Shown one piece after another: positions 25,401-40,400 of a stretch of DNA of 64,000 bases (the first letter of the stretch is position 1; each line of letters starts with the position of its first letter). A model generated the notes under the pieces. It saw only the letters and a program-made list of their open reading frames with translations. It was not told where the DNA came from and did no database searches. Source of the stretch: Sclerurus mexicanus. Its lineage: Eukaryota > Chordata > Aves > Passeriformes > Furnariidae. A program made the position numbers and the translations under genes. Where the stretch lies: the NCBI GenBank assembly GCA_013396755.1, contig VWZF01007018.1, positions 1,008,784-1,072,783 of the forward strand, read 5' to 3'.

Positions 25401-28400
25401 TTACACCTCGAGCCGCTGGAATTTGATTTGTGTCACCGTCCCACAAACCCTTTGTTCTTCAGATTAATCCCATCGGTCTCAGTGGTGCAATTACTATGAG
25501 AAAAGATTTATGGCTTTAAAGTTCAACTGTCGCTTGTTTTCTTCATGTTGTTGGGGCCAGCCCCCAGCTGTGAGGTAGGGGTGAGGTATAGGTACAGCAC
25601 AGAAGTACATTGCCAGAGGCAGGAACCTGGGAGGTGCTGGCTTCATGGGGAGCACAACTTTCTCCCCACAGCCTCTGATCTTCGCTGCACCACGCCAGCT
25701 TAGTTCCTAGTGAAAAGGAACTAGGGAATAGAAGGGAAAGACTTATGTTCTAGTCATTTTTGGTGTGGTTGGTGTGCCAGGATGGTATGCTGAGCAGAGA
25801 AGGTGGGCATGGATTTTTGAGTTGGTCTGTGTACAGGAGGGTCTCATGCTCGGAGGAGGAACCCCTTACATTTTTCCTGCCCATGCCAAGCAAGAACGTT
25901 GTTTTAACATATGAGTTACTACCTTCCTGGTGCAGGCTAACAAACTTGATGTCTATTGCTTCATTCCTAATGTCCCTCTGGTTCAGCTCTCTGTTAAAAT
26001 CCAACTGTGATCTGACAGGCTGTGCTCCTGTGCCCTCAATAGCTAAACATTCTTCTCATGCTTCCCCAGTCTCCAGGGCAAGCCTGTACTTAAAAATTAG
26101 ATCAGTGTATGTTTTGTTACATCACCTAGCTGTGTCTAGGCATGGCTTTGTGTTGCTCTTGGTAGACTTACTGTGGAAGTTGCGATGAATGTATGTAAAA
26201 GATACCTAGAATTATTTCCAAGGAGTACACCATAGTGAAAGTAATGTCAAGGTTTCATATAACCACTAGTTAGTATGTGACATTTCCATATGTTCTTCTT
26301 AAGATTCACAATACAATGTTCTCATATTCAAATATTTTTCTGTGGTTTTAAAATCATATCCAACACCTTCATACATAGCCACAGAAAACATGTTTTGCTT
26401 AGAAATTAATCAAAGTTATTAAATCATCACTACCAAAATGTGTAAAGCACGGTGTTCAGATGAAACTTCATCTCCATTCATTGCTCTTTACTTCATTAGA
26501 ATAGTTGTAATTTAAACAACAGTATGGCCTTAGAAGAGCTTGCAAGGGAATGTATACCTTCACCACTCCTTGGAAATGTCAAACATTTTCAAAATACACT
26601 TCCCATAAAGTGTAAAAACAGCACGTACTAATTTTTTTCTCTCTGCTTACTGCCCAGCAATGCGGCCTTGGATTTTATCGTGAGAATAAAGGATTATTTG
26701 CTGGACGCTGTGTGCCCTGCAACTGCAATGGAAATTCAAATAGATGTCAAGATGGTACTGGAAAATGTATTGTAAGTAACTACTAAAATTCAAGAAATTA
26801 GTGGGAATAAAAGGAGAAAAAACATTTGTCTTACTGCAGTATGGACTATATAGGATTGTTAATTTCCAAGCAACTAAAAATAATTTTTGTATACCTCATT
26901 CTCTAAATTCTGTACTGTTAATGAGCCTAAGATGCATACACTTAAATGTACATTTAACATAACTGTGGGTGATTGGAGTAGTTTGTGTCCTTGTTTTCAG
27001 GTTTTTTTCTTTCCCCTATAATTTTTCTTAGCTCCTGGTACAAAGGGTCACCACATATGGAAGCATTTGTAGTTATTTATAATAAACATGGATCTTATCC
27101 TGGCATATGCAGCCCTTAATTTTATACAAATATACTACAGTTTGCCAATGCTGACAAACAGCACATTCACACATAGCATATTTCTTTGCAGTCTGTTTTT
27201 AGTCAGCTTCAGTGTACGTCCACAAACTGTTATCTACAGCTAGAAGGGTAAAAAATATTGAGCTAAATAAGATGAGATAAAAGTAATAAAAGTTAGATTT
27301 ATTAGAATTTTTCAGCTGTTACAGAAGATGTAGAGGGGCAGATTTTGCTCCATGCCACACTGTATTAAACCCAAAGCAGCCTTTTGGGAGTGGATCAACC
27401 CTTGTAGCAATGGAAGTGTGACATTTGTCTGACTGTGCTTTTCTGGTTTATATCCATGATGCTTTTTTGAATAGTTTGTTCTGAAAAAAATACCACTTAA
27501 AAAGTTTTCACTAATTTTTCATTTACTGTGTAAACAAGAACCGTGCCAACATCTTTAATGGTCGGTCTGTTCTGTTACTCCCTCCTCATTCACACTGCAT
27601 CCATTCTGCCTGAGGTGCATTCCTGCGCATTATGTCATTCCCCTCAACTTCATCTCAACCAACCATGGTGCTTTAATGGAAACTATAAACCAATTCAGCA
27701 TGTTCTGGGGGATGACTTACAGGCTGCTGCTTTGGAGGGGCAGGGCAGGCCGTGACAGGAAAGTGCTGCGGCACGGCAAGAATGATAAGGAAGTTTCACC
27801 TCAGATTAGAATTATAAAGGCAAATTTTACTTTCGCCTCATGAAGTATGTGATTTAGGTTTCTCTTTATCCCTTCTTTCTCACAGCTGGATTAACTTAGA
27901 GATAGAGCTAAAGCAACCCTTGGGACAAGACTTAGGGCAAGCGAAGTTATCCAGAATAACGCGGTGAAAAATGAAAGCCCTGAGGGCCTGTATTTCCATC
28001 ATGAGCCTCCACCTAACCAAGAGCAAGTTTGTCTCTGTAGAAGAGCCATGGGACAAAGACCTGATGGGGTGCAGAGAAGACAAGGAGGCTTCCCGCTGTG
28101 GAGGTGTCAAGTTTCATATCCTAAATGCAAAGCTTGTTCACTTGGCTTCCTGCTCCTCCGCTGGAGCACCAGGCTCCAATATCTACATATGTCAGTGTCT
28201 TTCCAGCTACAGCCTCCAGAGAAGGCTTTGTGAGAGAGGCTAAGCCGAGCTGGCTCCTTCCCCTGTGGCACCAGTGCCCTCCCTAGCTCAAGCAATCAGT
28301 ATCCCACTGCTGCATGCCGCTGGAAGGAGAGGAGTGTGTTGGTATGCTGCTGAAAACAGGAGAATGGAGGGCAGGAGGAGGTGGAGAAGACTGAAGAGCT

Positions 28401-31400
28401 GGTTCTCATGTGTAGGGAAAAGCCAGCTCTCTGCCATTAATCAGGCTTTGTGTCCCCATGGTCCCTGTGCGTCCTCCTGGAAGGCGTGTTCCCTCAGCAG
28501 CACCGTGGTGCTGAGACTTGCTCATCCCGTGACGTGCTGCTTCATGTCATGTAACCCCATGTGTTTCTATTGTGGCCCTGACACACTCTGCCTCCAACTT
28601 CTGTACACCATATGGGAGCATATGCAGCTAGTTGGGAGTTTTCCTTCCATGGTTTGCAGTGTTTGTTGGTTTGGAGATGCTGTGACGCCAGGGCTGTCTC
28701 TGGCCCTGTGAAAATTGAAGGAAGACCCATGAGGGAGCTGATGCTCCGGCTTCATTCAGCTGTGCCTTGGGACCTCCAGCCTTTACTAGAGGAGCAGCAT
28801 GGCACAGTTAGAGTGGCTTATATGTGAAATAGCTTAAATTTTCTTTGCAGTTATGGAATGGCTTCAGTTTCTATAGAGAGAGTGAGCCACACAAAAAGTC
28901 AGGAGATAAACTTCAGGGCGTGGGAGGAGGTTGCTCTAATTTGAAACCAACACATATATTTTTAAACACATCCCTTTTACTGTTTTTGCTGTTTAATTTA
29001 TTCTTAAAATTGATAGTAATTATTCAGAAACAGTCTGAATTTTCCATTGTTTTTTTGCAAGAATATATGCACCACCTTGTATAGAGGCTGCATTTTAAAA
29101 TGGTTCCTTTTGCACAGATAGTGTTTTCGTGTTACTTATTGTTTAATTTCATGTTAAATGTCTCATACATGTACTGGAACTTTTCCTGTTCTTTCCCAGA
29201 ACCTCTCATAAGTGAGTCACAAATTTAGTTCTTTAACCAAAATGAAAACAAGTTAGGGGTAACTACCCAGGTTGAGGGAAGGGCTGTTGATATGGTTAAG
29301 GGAATCTGAGTATGAAGAAATACGGAGGAGAATGGAGTGTAAGAGGAGATGAGAGAGACAACTATTTCTCATTTGTAGGGAAAAATGCCCCTCTACTGCC
29401 AATCTTGGTAGTAGGGTCTAAAAACCCTGAACCATCAAGGTCCCTGAAATGGAAGTGTAGTTTGCTCAGTAACTGCTTCCGGCCAATTTCCCCCTTTCTT
29501 TTTTCTGTCTTTTGCTTTATTAGTACACCCTCAGCTCTGAGGGACACTGGATCAGTCTGTTGCACACTGAAGACAGAGCTGTAGAACTTGGGGCTGTGAA
29601 TGCCTCTTGAGTTTTGGTCACTTGTAATTTTTATGGCTGCTTATGTATTTTTATGCTGCCTTTGTATTTGAACAACTTCTGTTTTAAATTAGAATCACTG
29701 TAGGTAATGTAAATGCTCGTTCTGTCCTCACAAAATAGAAATGTGTGACAATTAGACAGCACTAGAATTAAGAATGATTCTAAAACAAGATGTAATTCCC
29801 AAAAATTTTATAATGGAAAAAGTAGCTCAGTTGCATTAATGTCAATTTTATTCCTAGCCTTTGCTTTTCATTATTTATTCCAGTTATCCCAGATAAATAC
29901 AAGTAACACATGCACTGGAGAAACTACATGAAACTCAATTCTGATCTGAATCTTCTAAGAGAAACAATTTTTGTATTAAATTAATGGGATTTTTTAAAGA
30001 ATGTGTTTGGGCTCAATTAATTGCATGCTTTTGCATTATATCTGCCTTCTAGTTAGTGTTACGATGCAAAATTTAAATGTAGTGATTTTTAATTGGAATA
30101 TCAAGTCACAGAGAGTGCATTAATGGAATGTTCCTTAACTAACTATGCATTTGATTGAATTTCTTTTAAAATATGCTTAATTCGGCTTATTTATCTCTTG
30201 CTTTTCCACAATAGAGAGGAAATTGTGCTTTCTGCAGTTAGAGAATTGACTGAAACTGTTCTGTTGTGGTCGTGAAGGCAGTTTGGCAATAAATGCTTGA
30301 TTATGTGAAAGGGAAAGATGGTATCCTCTGAGTAGATTAGCTGTATTTTTAAAAAATAATACTAAAGCCATGCTGCGTGGTAAAGCACTACTAACTGTCT
30401 TGCTTGTTTCCTTTTCAAGAACTGTGAGTATAATACCGCTGGGGAGAAATGTGAGCGCTGTAAAGATGGTTATTTTGGAGATGCCACTCAGGGTTCCTGC
30501 CGGATGTGCCCTTGCCCCTATACCAACAGGTACAGTAAAAGCTTGTAAAAAGTCAAGCAGGGATGGGGAAAGGAAATACAAGACTAATCCCAAAGTCTGC
30601 TGCCACAGGCAGATAATAATCTTCTGTGTTCTCATATTGCCCAGCATAGTGTAACCCATTTGAGATACATTCCACCAGCAGTAACTTGGTCTGTCTCATA
30701 GCATTACCTCTTTTAATAAGCTGAGTATTCCTGTTCTCACTCAGACCCTGAACTTTGACTTTATGAGTACACCCTAGCTCTGTGGGACGCTGCATCAGTG
30801 TGCCTCTGAGCTTTGGAGGCACCTTGCTCACAGCCTTGGGGAGCCCCAGGCAGTTGTAGTGGCCGTATGTACAAAACCACCAGTAACTCCTTCATAATGA
30901 GACACGTAGGTAGGAAGTATTTTCCCTTTGTGGGCATATCTTTTCTTGTTTATTGAAATGCTAGATGTTTAACATCGTTACTCTGGCTAGGAGATAAGCA
31001 AGAACAGTGAAACAAGCCTTTTATTCAGTAAAAATAACTAAGATGCAAAAAAATACAAAAACATTCAAGCTCTTCAGCACATATCCAGAGATCTGAGAGA
31101 GCGTGGTCGCTCTTCACATGGAAGCTCTGTTGGCAGTGCAAACATGCTAAGCTAAAAAGATGAAACTTTCTTGGATCTGCTAAGGTTGCCAGGCTTTTAA
31201 AATTGGGCAGTATATGGCATTTTAAATGCATGGTATGTTTAGGCACCTTGTCATTATTGGTCAGTTTTGAAAACCAAATTTTTTTTTTCAAAAACTAAGC
31301 TATAAATTGCTAAAGACACCATGTAGTACTTGCCAGGTGCATTAGCAAACACCAAGTAACCTTAAATAAGAGATTTACACTCTCAGACAACAGACAGATT

Positions 31401-34400
31401 TTTAATTTATCAGAGAACTCTCTGATAGATCTAGTTTTGACAGCCTCTTCTGCAGGTGCTTGCCTGAGGCTGACTGAACATGTTTTTAGTCATCATTTAC
31501 TGTAAGAGTGCTGGAATACCTAAGAGACCATAAACCTGTGTAGTTTCATAGCTGCACATTAGCGTGGTGGAAATGCACCCCACCTGGCTTTATTGGAGTT
31601 GACAATTTTCCATCTAGTCAAATTATAGGTAATTCTTCATGCAGATGTTTGTCTTTGATACACAGACTTGCTTTATCCAAGTGTTCATAGATTAGAAACT
31701 GAAAATAGCAAACATAGATTGTCCTGCTTCACCTCCTGCCTTCTCTTCCCAAATATTGGTCAAAAAAATGCATTTTCCCCAAGTGACATTTGAATCTAGG
31801 CAACTCTACTAGAAAGAGCAGAGAAAAATGTTCATTGTGTTAACCAGATATACCCTAGATATTCAAAAAATGGTGCACAACTCTATTCGGCCTTGGTGAA
31901 AACAATATTAGCTACCTAAAAATATCGTCTAATCCATTAAAAAGGAAGAAAAGCTACACAAACAGGAGGAAATGTTGTCTAGCACAGGTTATTGATTCTT
32001 GCCTAGTAAGATAACACAGCTACCCAGATTTTATATTATGACGTCACTATTTAGGTTTATTTTAGGCATTCCTTTGAGTAGTGAACTATTAATGCTCAGT
32101 CCACAGGGTCAGGAAAGGATTATTTTTTAGTCTAAGGAAATAATTTACACGGAAAAATATGAAACTTCAAGGAATTAGTCACAGTAAATCATCTAGAAGC
32201 AATTAAATTAGCTGAGAAATAATTTGGTGGTACAAATACTTTTTAATCTGAAAGTAATTAAACTGAACCTCAAGAGTGTAAAACCTATTTGATGATGTGC
32301 TCACAATAATATTTTCTTCTTCTTAAAGATTTGCAACTGGCTGTGTGGCAAATGGTGAAGAAATTCAGTGTCTCTGCAAAGAAGGTTATACTGGAGTTCG
32401 TTGTGAACGGTAAGGGACTTGTTTCTCAAAACTAAGGTTTTTTAGAGGTGCAGTAAAAGGAAGTGTGTCTGTATTGGGTAATATATATGGACATACGGTA
32501 ATATTGGGTAATATATATGGGCACAGAATGCACAAGCTTAAGGAGTAGCTATTTATATGAACAGCTGCTGAAGAGTAGTGTAGTTCCAGTAATAAACCCA
32601 ACGCTCCCTGAAGAAATGTAAGCAATTCTCCACAGACTAGTGACTACACGATTTTTACCAAAAAGAAAAGTGTCAGCCTCTTTGCTTAAGTGCCCTGTGC
32701 CTTGCTTTATCCTGCACTCTGGTAATAATGACTCCCACTTATTTCATCCCTTTTCAAGTTAAAAACATCTTCCCTTTTCCTCCAGTGTACATGGTAGTGC
32801 TTCAGTGATCTTAATTATCCAGCAGCAACCACGTAACCTTTAGCACCACACCCTTGATCCCAAATCATTCTGATGTGCTCCACGGTTGCAGCACACACAC
32901 ACCAGGCTGAAGCCATCTCTTTTGCTGGAACATTGCAGCATCTTGGCAAAGCCAAAAAGGGACATGACAGTTTGAGGCAGGCAGATGAACCAATTTCACC
33001 GAGTTTCAAATCCAGGGAAAAACTTAAGTGTAATGGAGTGTTGTTGTCTGCTTTAGAAACTTGAGGCCAATAATTTGTGATGTCTCATCTGAGGACAGGA
33101 CCTCAGTAGGACACTATCTTGTGCTTCAAGGTTGTTACCTTTGACATCTAATCTGCAGGTTATAGAGACTTTCTCTTCTAGATATAGCTATACCTCATCT
33201 GCTCATCATAGCTCTTTGATCCCAAAGTCCCACCTGTATAGGTCTTACAACAGAGTGACTTCTAGGAATGTTAGCTAGCCTGTCTGGACGATGTATTTTA
33301 CCTAGAAAATATTTAGAGATCACTCATACAGCCTGCTTTGCTGACAGGTGGCAAGAGAAGGTATCACCCAGCCAGAAGGGTGATGGTTTCATTCAGTGCC
33401 ATTGCTGTTTGAAACCTCAGATGTGCTTGTATTGTGACTCTCCTTAATACATGTTTTCTGGTGGGATCACAGGCCCAGAATGGTGTGGTTTGCTGGGTTA
33501 AGCCTTGTCAAATTCCCTGTGTAGGTATGTATCTGTGTGCATTGTAATTTTTTAGATTAAGTGAATTATTCCTATAAGAGCCTTGTGGGACTTCTTTTAT
33601 TTTTAGAAAAAAAAATCTGCAGCAGTTGCAAAGATATTTTTAGCATAGTACAGAGGATACTGTAAAACAAAAATATATCCTTTCTGTTCGTGAAACCAAA
33701 AGTTCTTGAAAGTTTCTTCAGGGGAATAATTGTTTTTTTTTTTCCCAAGGGGAAGTATGTTTCACAGAAGTATCTTCAAAAATTTAATAAAAATTATTTG
33801 TATCTTTTTATCTAGCTGTGCTCCAGGATATTTTGGAAATCCACAACAGTATGGAGGCTACTGTCAGAAATGTAACTGTAATAATAATGGACAGCTGGCT
33901 AGCTGTGACCACCTGACTGGAGGTACGTGAGAGCCTGTGAACATGGGAGAGAGTGTTGTTTTCTCTTTAGAAGCAAAGAAGAAAGGTACTTGGATAAGCT
34001 GAACTGAAAGAAGGATCTATACTTAAAAGAAATATAGATAATTTTTTACAAAATGTAAGATTTCCTAAAACATAACACCATGGTAATAGAAGGACTGTCC
34101 TGACTCATCAAGTTTATTCTTGTAAGCCTTTCCCTTCGTAAATACTACCAATTTTTTTTTGTTTGGGCTTTTTTTTGTTTCATTTTGGTTTGGTTTTTTG
34201 TTTGTTTCATGGCTGTGTTTTTAAATGCATCATGGTTCCTCTCCTGACATGGTTAAATTATATCATGCCAGTCTGCATTAATGGACTTATGAAACTGAGC
34301 ATTCTCAATATGCTTTGTTAAAATGTATTTGGCACAGGTCAGTAACATCTTCAGAGTCTGCATCAGGCACTTCCTTCTTAGGCATCCAAGCTAACTGCAT

Positions 34401-37400
34401 TTACAGTGGAAGTTAGAACCTGGCCTCAGGAGGCTCTTTTATAAATGCTGCTTCACACTGCTCTGCTAGCTAAGACATACATGATTTTCCTGGAATCACT
34501 CACACATGCACTTCCCTACTAGTAAGCTGTTATATAATGCCACGGGAATATGTTTGCTTTATCTATTACAGTTTTGAAGTAAAGGGTCTGATCCTACATT
34601 CCTCAGACTGCCTTTACTTCAATTCACCTCTGTCCCTTGGGATACTCGTTTCTATTTAGAAACAGATAGGCCATTGCTTCTGAAGTGACCTTGATTCCTC
34701 CCCTATTTTCATTCCCCGATAAAATTTCACTTTCCTTCCCTGTAGAAAGATTTTCCTCCTCATATGTTAGTGAAGCTTCCAACTAATAACTCCAACTATT
34801 TCTCTTCCAAATATACTCTTCATTTCTCTGCATTGCTGTTCTTACTGCAGTCTAGTAACTGCAAGAATCACATTATCTTTCTTTGGCCTCAGAAATTAGA
34901 AAACCAGCAAGTGATATGAACTGCTGTTGGCAGCTGATGCAATTTTTCAATAGCTAGTTCTTATTTCACATTTCATCATTAAAGTAATACATCTCCATTA
35001 TATTTCTACCTTGTATGGAACAGATCCAACCAGTGTTTGATGTTTTATCACTCCTTTCTTTTGGAAGCAAGAGTTTGCCGGGACAAACTAATCCGTAGGG
35101 CAAAATTCAGCGAGCCGGTTGTTTTTCCTCCAACTATAAGTTCTGATCAGCTGTCTCCTATCTATTAGAAATAAAACCCTCTGTGATCATCAGCACAGCA
35201 TGTTCTAGCAGGTTTCTTTTGTGTGATGTTCAGGGCTTGGCCAGCACTTCTCCATTTCTTGGCTGATATTGTTTGTGCACAAGCTGTAATAATAGTTTTA
35301 TTTAATTGGTGCTTCGCAGCGACAGCTGAAATGTGTCTGGTGTTATATGAATTACGCAACAGCAGAATTGCACGGGTATTTGAATTTCAAAATTATTTCC
35401 TTTGTTCTCTCACAAATATATTCTTTCTGACTTGTATGCTTTTGGCAGCAACGATCACTACCAATCCCATTTAACTTCCTGATGACTTAATGTGCAAGTG
35501 CCAAAGGAAATGGCACATCTAGGCAGTTTGTTCCAGGCTGTTTCATGCTGCAGGTAAAGGTCAGGTCCAGTTTTATCACTGCACCCTCTCACAATTGCAA
35601 GCTGTTGTTGACTGTTGACAGCAGCAGCCTGTACCAAGTGCATCTTTTTCCTGCACAGTAAAAGACACAGAATAATTAGGGTTGGAAAAGACCTCCAAGA
35701 TCATAAAGTTCAAACTTTGACCAACATGCACAGCTCTTTTCATTTTCAAGAGGAGATGATAGTTTGGCAGTAAGACCAAGCCTGTAAAAGAGACTTGGGC
35801 ATCAAGACAGGTAAGATTCCTGTCATCTATATGATGGCATTTTTAGGAGTCACTTCCTCTCCTTCCTCCTACAGGTTAGAATCCCAGGATGTTACAATTC
35901 CATGTGCACCTGGAGAGAGTTAAACTTCTTATAACAGAGTCTGTAAAACAAACAAAACAAAAGAGCACAATGGACAGGCAGTCACTTGTAGTGGTTTATT
36001 GGAAAGTGTGAGGGCAGTGTTTGCTATATACCACCTCTAGCCATGGTCCAAGCTCCATGCCTTGGTTTACATACAATGCCTTCTTCCATGCATACACTGT
36101 GGATTTCTCTCAAGCTTGGTTAATGCCTTAGTCTTGAAAGCTGTGACAGGTATGAACGAAATCCATAAATATTTTTCAGTTCCTTGTGTGTAAGACATTC
36201 TTTGGGGAATCAGAATCTGTGGTTTGAACACGGATACTAATGGAGATAAAGAGGTTTGAACCTTTGTTCTGAGTAAAATGCATTAGCAATATAGTCATAG
36301 AATAATAGAATATCCTGAGTTAGGACCCACAAGGATCATTGATATTGCACTCCTGACCCTGCTGAGGACAGCCCCAGGAATCACACCATGTGCCTGCGTG
36401 TTGTCCAGATGCTTCTTGAACTTTGTCTTGTCTCCAATCCTTCTGATGTTATTCTAGGCAAATTCTAGTAATACATTCTGCACACTTGATGTGAAGAGGC
36501 CTTCTGCTGCTACCCAGGTAGTGTATATTAAGGAATTAGAGTAGGTTTCCTTTGAGGGATAAAAAAGATGTTGCTTTCAGCAAGGCATAAGTAGGACCTG
36601 AATGTTTTGACATGCTCAAAGCTTCTGAGCATTTCAGATCATTAACAGTGGGTATAGATTTATGGAAGGGCAGCACTGTGTTTTAATGGCTGCCAACCAT
36701 GAAAAGTGAGGGCAAAAATGCAATAGTATTTCCATAAGAAAACTTTGACAATGACTTTACTAATGACAATGTTATGATTTCAGAATGTTTCAATAATGAA
36801 CCAAAAGATGTGGATCCCAATGAAGACTGTGACTGTAAGTAATAAAATAGAACTGCAATTGCATTACTTTCAGCTGGTTTTGGATACATACTGATGACTC
36901 TTAAGGGTGAAAGAGTTTGAGAAGGACTGGAGGTATCCTGTAATGAATGTTTTACAAGCAAACATTCAACCAACACTTGGAAAAATTATTAAAGAGGAAA
37001 GAGGTGGTTGGCTAGTCAGATGTAGATGGGGTCTCCTCCTTACTTCTGGCTTTTGGTCACTTTCCTTAATACCTTGGGCTTTATTGTTGCCTTTGTTCAA
37101 TGACAACCTTCAAAGCATTTCCGTTGCATCTCACTTATTAATGTGCTCAGTGAAATGTTCTCTGTGTCAAATATCAACGATATGTGTTGATTTCCATTGC
37201 TTGTGCTCCCTCCAGCTTGTGATAGCTGTGTGATTACACTGCTGAAGGATCTGAGCACAATAGGTGATGAGCTTCAGCTCATTAAGTCTCAGCTGCAAAA
37301 TATCGATGCAAGTACCCACGCGCTGGAGCAGATGAGACGTCTGGAAACACGCGTCAAGGACTTAAAGGTAGGCACACAGAAACAGAAAAGTGGATTTCAG

Positions 37401-40400
37401 ACTAAGCCAGTAAAAAATGAACCTAGGAATTTAGGTTTTGTCAGTTCGCAAGGGGATGTATATAAACATTTCATTTCAAATACCATAAGCTCGCAGCACT
37501 GGGCTTCACTTGTTAGAATATATCTGTGGTTCCCATGTCATGCTCTGAAACAGAATTAGGACCTGCTTTTTATCAGGCCTGCTCACCTTGAAATTTATAT
37601 CTCTGAGGTTTCTCTCTAGCTCTGTCTTTTTCAAGCACTTCATGTCTCTGCGTTACTGAAAAGCCTCAACATTCCAGTTGCCATTACTGAAATTAATTCT
37701 AAAAAAAATGTTCTTTGGTTGGAATAGCAGTTGCTATACTCACAGATAATAAAACCAGATTTTGGGAAGCAGTTTTCATGTCAGTAATGTTGCTTTTATT
37801 TACATTGGATAAAGGTCTAACCAAATGAATTGTTTTACTTTTTTACTCCTGTGTATGGGTGATCTATTGGATTATTTTTTCCTTTCTTTTCAGGTCTTAC
37901 TGAACAACTACCGTTCTGTTGTTCATAATCAAGGTTCAAAGGTAGAGGAGCTGGAGACAGAGTTCACTAAACTAAATCGTGATGTAAATGCTCTCCAGGA
38001 AAAGGTGACTTAGCAAATCAATTTAAAAATACACATCTTCTGACTACAGACTAGCATGATGTATCCAGATATTTTTAATCCAATAATTTTTTTCCTTGCT
38101 AGGCTGAAATGAACTACAAAGCAGCTGAGAGACTATTTAATAATTTTGGTCAAACTCATCAGAAAGGAAAGGATTTGGTTTCACGAATACAAATAGTTGT
38201 CAACAACATACAAGGTAAAAGATAGTTTCTAACTCCATAAGATGATTTTGTTTTATGGAATCTTATCAGCTTATTTACAATATACTTAATTAAGCAGGAG
38301 AAGTTTTCTTAGAAAACAACTTCATATGTCAGAATTTAGTCATAGGTATGGAATTCACTCTTACTGTTAGAAATTTGATACATAATGTTAGTTTAGGAAC
38401 CTACCTTCCCTATGAAGTGAATAGGGACAGAGAAGCTTCATCACAGGGACATTTAGAACAACAAATTGACTACCCTGACTTAAGTCTAACTCTATTCTGG
38501 GCTGCTATCATAGGCTCTTCAAAGTTAGAAGCTTAAAATTATTGCTGTGAAATTGGTTATTTGGGACAAATTTCAATCTCAGTGCCATCTTACTAGCTCT
38601 GGCTGTGTGACATGGGATACTTTTCATCTTAATAGCATTAATGCAAAATGGCTCTGCTTCATTAAGGAATTCAGGAATAGGCCTGTCTATTTCAGAAAAG
38701 AGATTGGCCCTGTAGTTTGTATCTTTTGAATAGGCTTAAGCACATTCTCTCTTTGACTTTGGCAATGCTTTTTCTCAGTTCTCTTGGAACAAATAGCTCA
38801 TACAAACGCAGAAGGTAACAACTTGCCCTTGGGAGATGCCTCTGAAGAACTGGCAGAAGCTCAACGCATGATGAAGGAGATGCGAAACCGCAACTTTGGC
38901 CAACTTCAAGCTGAGGCAGAGAAGGAGCGAACAGAAGCTCAGCTGTGTAAGTGCTTGTTCTCTCAGCTTCTTACTCTCTGGATAGATCAGTCTTAAAACT
39001 GAAGCATTGTTGATTCTTTGGGAAGGAGTGGAAGGAGTTCAGGGAGGGGCCTTTTGGAGTGAATCCCTGCGATCTGTAGCAGTTGTTAGTCAACAGGAAA
39101 GTGGCAGTTCTGGAGGGGATTTAAAGGCATTTTTAGTTTTTTATGGAAGAAACTGAGTTGAGTTGGGGAAGAAACCCAGTAGACCCTTTCTTTGTAACTA
39201 GATAATCTCAGTAAAATAAAGATTTATCCAATCTAATACACCTATCCAATGCTTCCATGTATTATAATATATAGGCTATGGTACATACAGCTATTTTAGA
39301 GAAATTACAGGTTGAATTTAACAACAGATTTTCAGAAACTGCTAGAGTTGTTCAAGGGCCAGATCATACAAGGATGAGGAAATTCAGAAGTTCTAGTTGC
39401 ACTAGTTATACTCCCTTTTTTGTTCTCTGCACGTGTTTGATGTGGACATTCAGAAACTTCATTCCAGACCTGAGACACGGAAAGAACAGCAACATCACAG
39501 GCTTATCTCCTAACCACGGGCATAGTTGAGGAATGTAAAAGACCTTAAGAGTGATAGTTAATTTCCCCCAACTTTGAACTTTGATGCCTACCTCTGAGAA
39601 ACCCTTCTGTATCCTGTTTTGTAGGCAGTGAAATAGCACTCTTAAGAGATAAATTTGACCTCTTTTGTGTTCCTACATTCTTGGAGATTAAATATGCCTG
39701 GATCTCTCCACTGATTACAGAGGAGGCTTTGATGACTAGCGCAGCTGTGGATGAAATTGTTGATGAAATTTTATTACTTCCATAGAAAAGAAATTATTTA
39801 GTATTTACTGATCAGCCTCATCCTTAGGTAATTTAGAAACTGTTTATGTGTGCTCTGTGTCTGCAGCAGCAAACTAGAAACTGTTTATGTGTGCTCTGTG
39901 TCTGCAGCAGCAAACTAGAAACTGTTTATGTGTGCTCAGTGTCTGCAGCAGCAAACTAGTGAGCAGAGTTGATGCAGTGAGATGCTGAATAGTATCTCTG
40001 CTACATTGAGATTAGCACTGCAATGGATGCTCCATACACACAAGCACCGCTTTCTACTTGTAAATGTCAAGCCCTTTTGAAGGAAGTTTGTTCTGCTTCT
40101 CTTCTTCTCTGAATAAAACTTTTCTTTTTGGTCCTGATACTGCAGTACTGACACGAATTAAGAATGAACTACAAAAGTACCACCAAGAAAATCATGGGCT
40201 TATTAAAGTTGTGAGGGATTCACTGAATGAATATGAATCCAAAATCACTGACCTTCGTGAAGCTCTGAATGATGCAACGGGACAAATCAAGCAGGCTGAA
40301 AACTTAAACAGAGATAATGGCGTTCTCTTGGAAGACATTAAGGTAATACTGGGCTTCTGAAGAAGAAATTTAAAACTCTAAGAAGTGCTTTTGATTGCTG

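Noticed and set aside
28265..28711. 148-codon open frame on the plus strand
   Set aside because: Overlapping frames on both strands, no recognised domain, and part of it belongs to a diverged repeat.
30177..30659. 160-codon open frame on the minus strand
   Set aside because: It runs antisense across LAMA3 exon 41, whose plus-strand protein and splice sites are clear. Its product has no recognisable domain.
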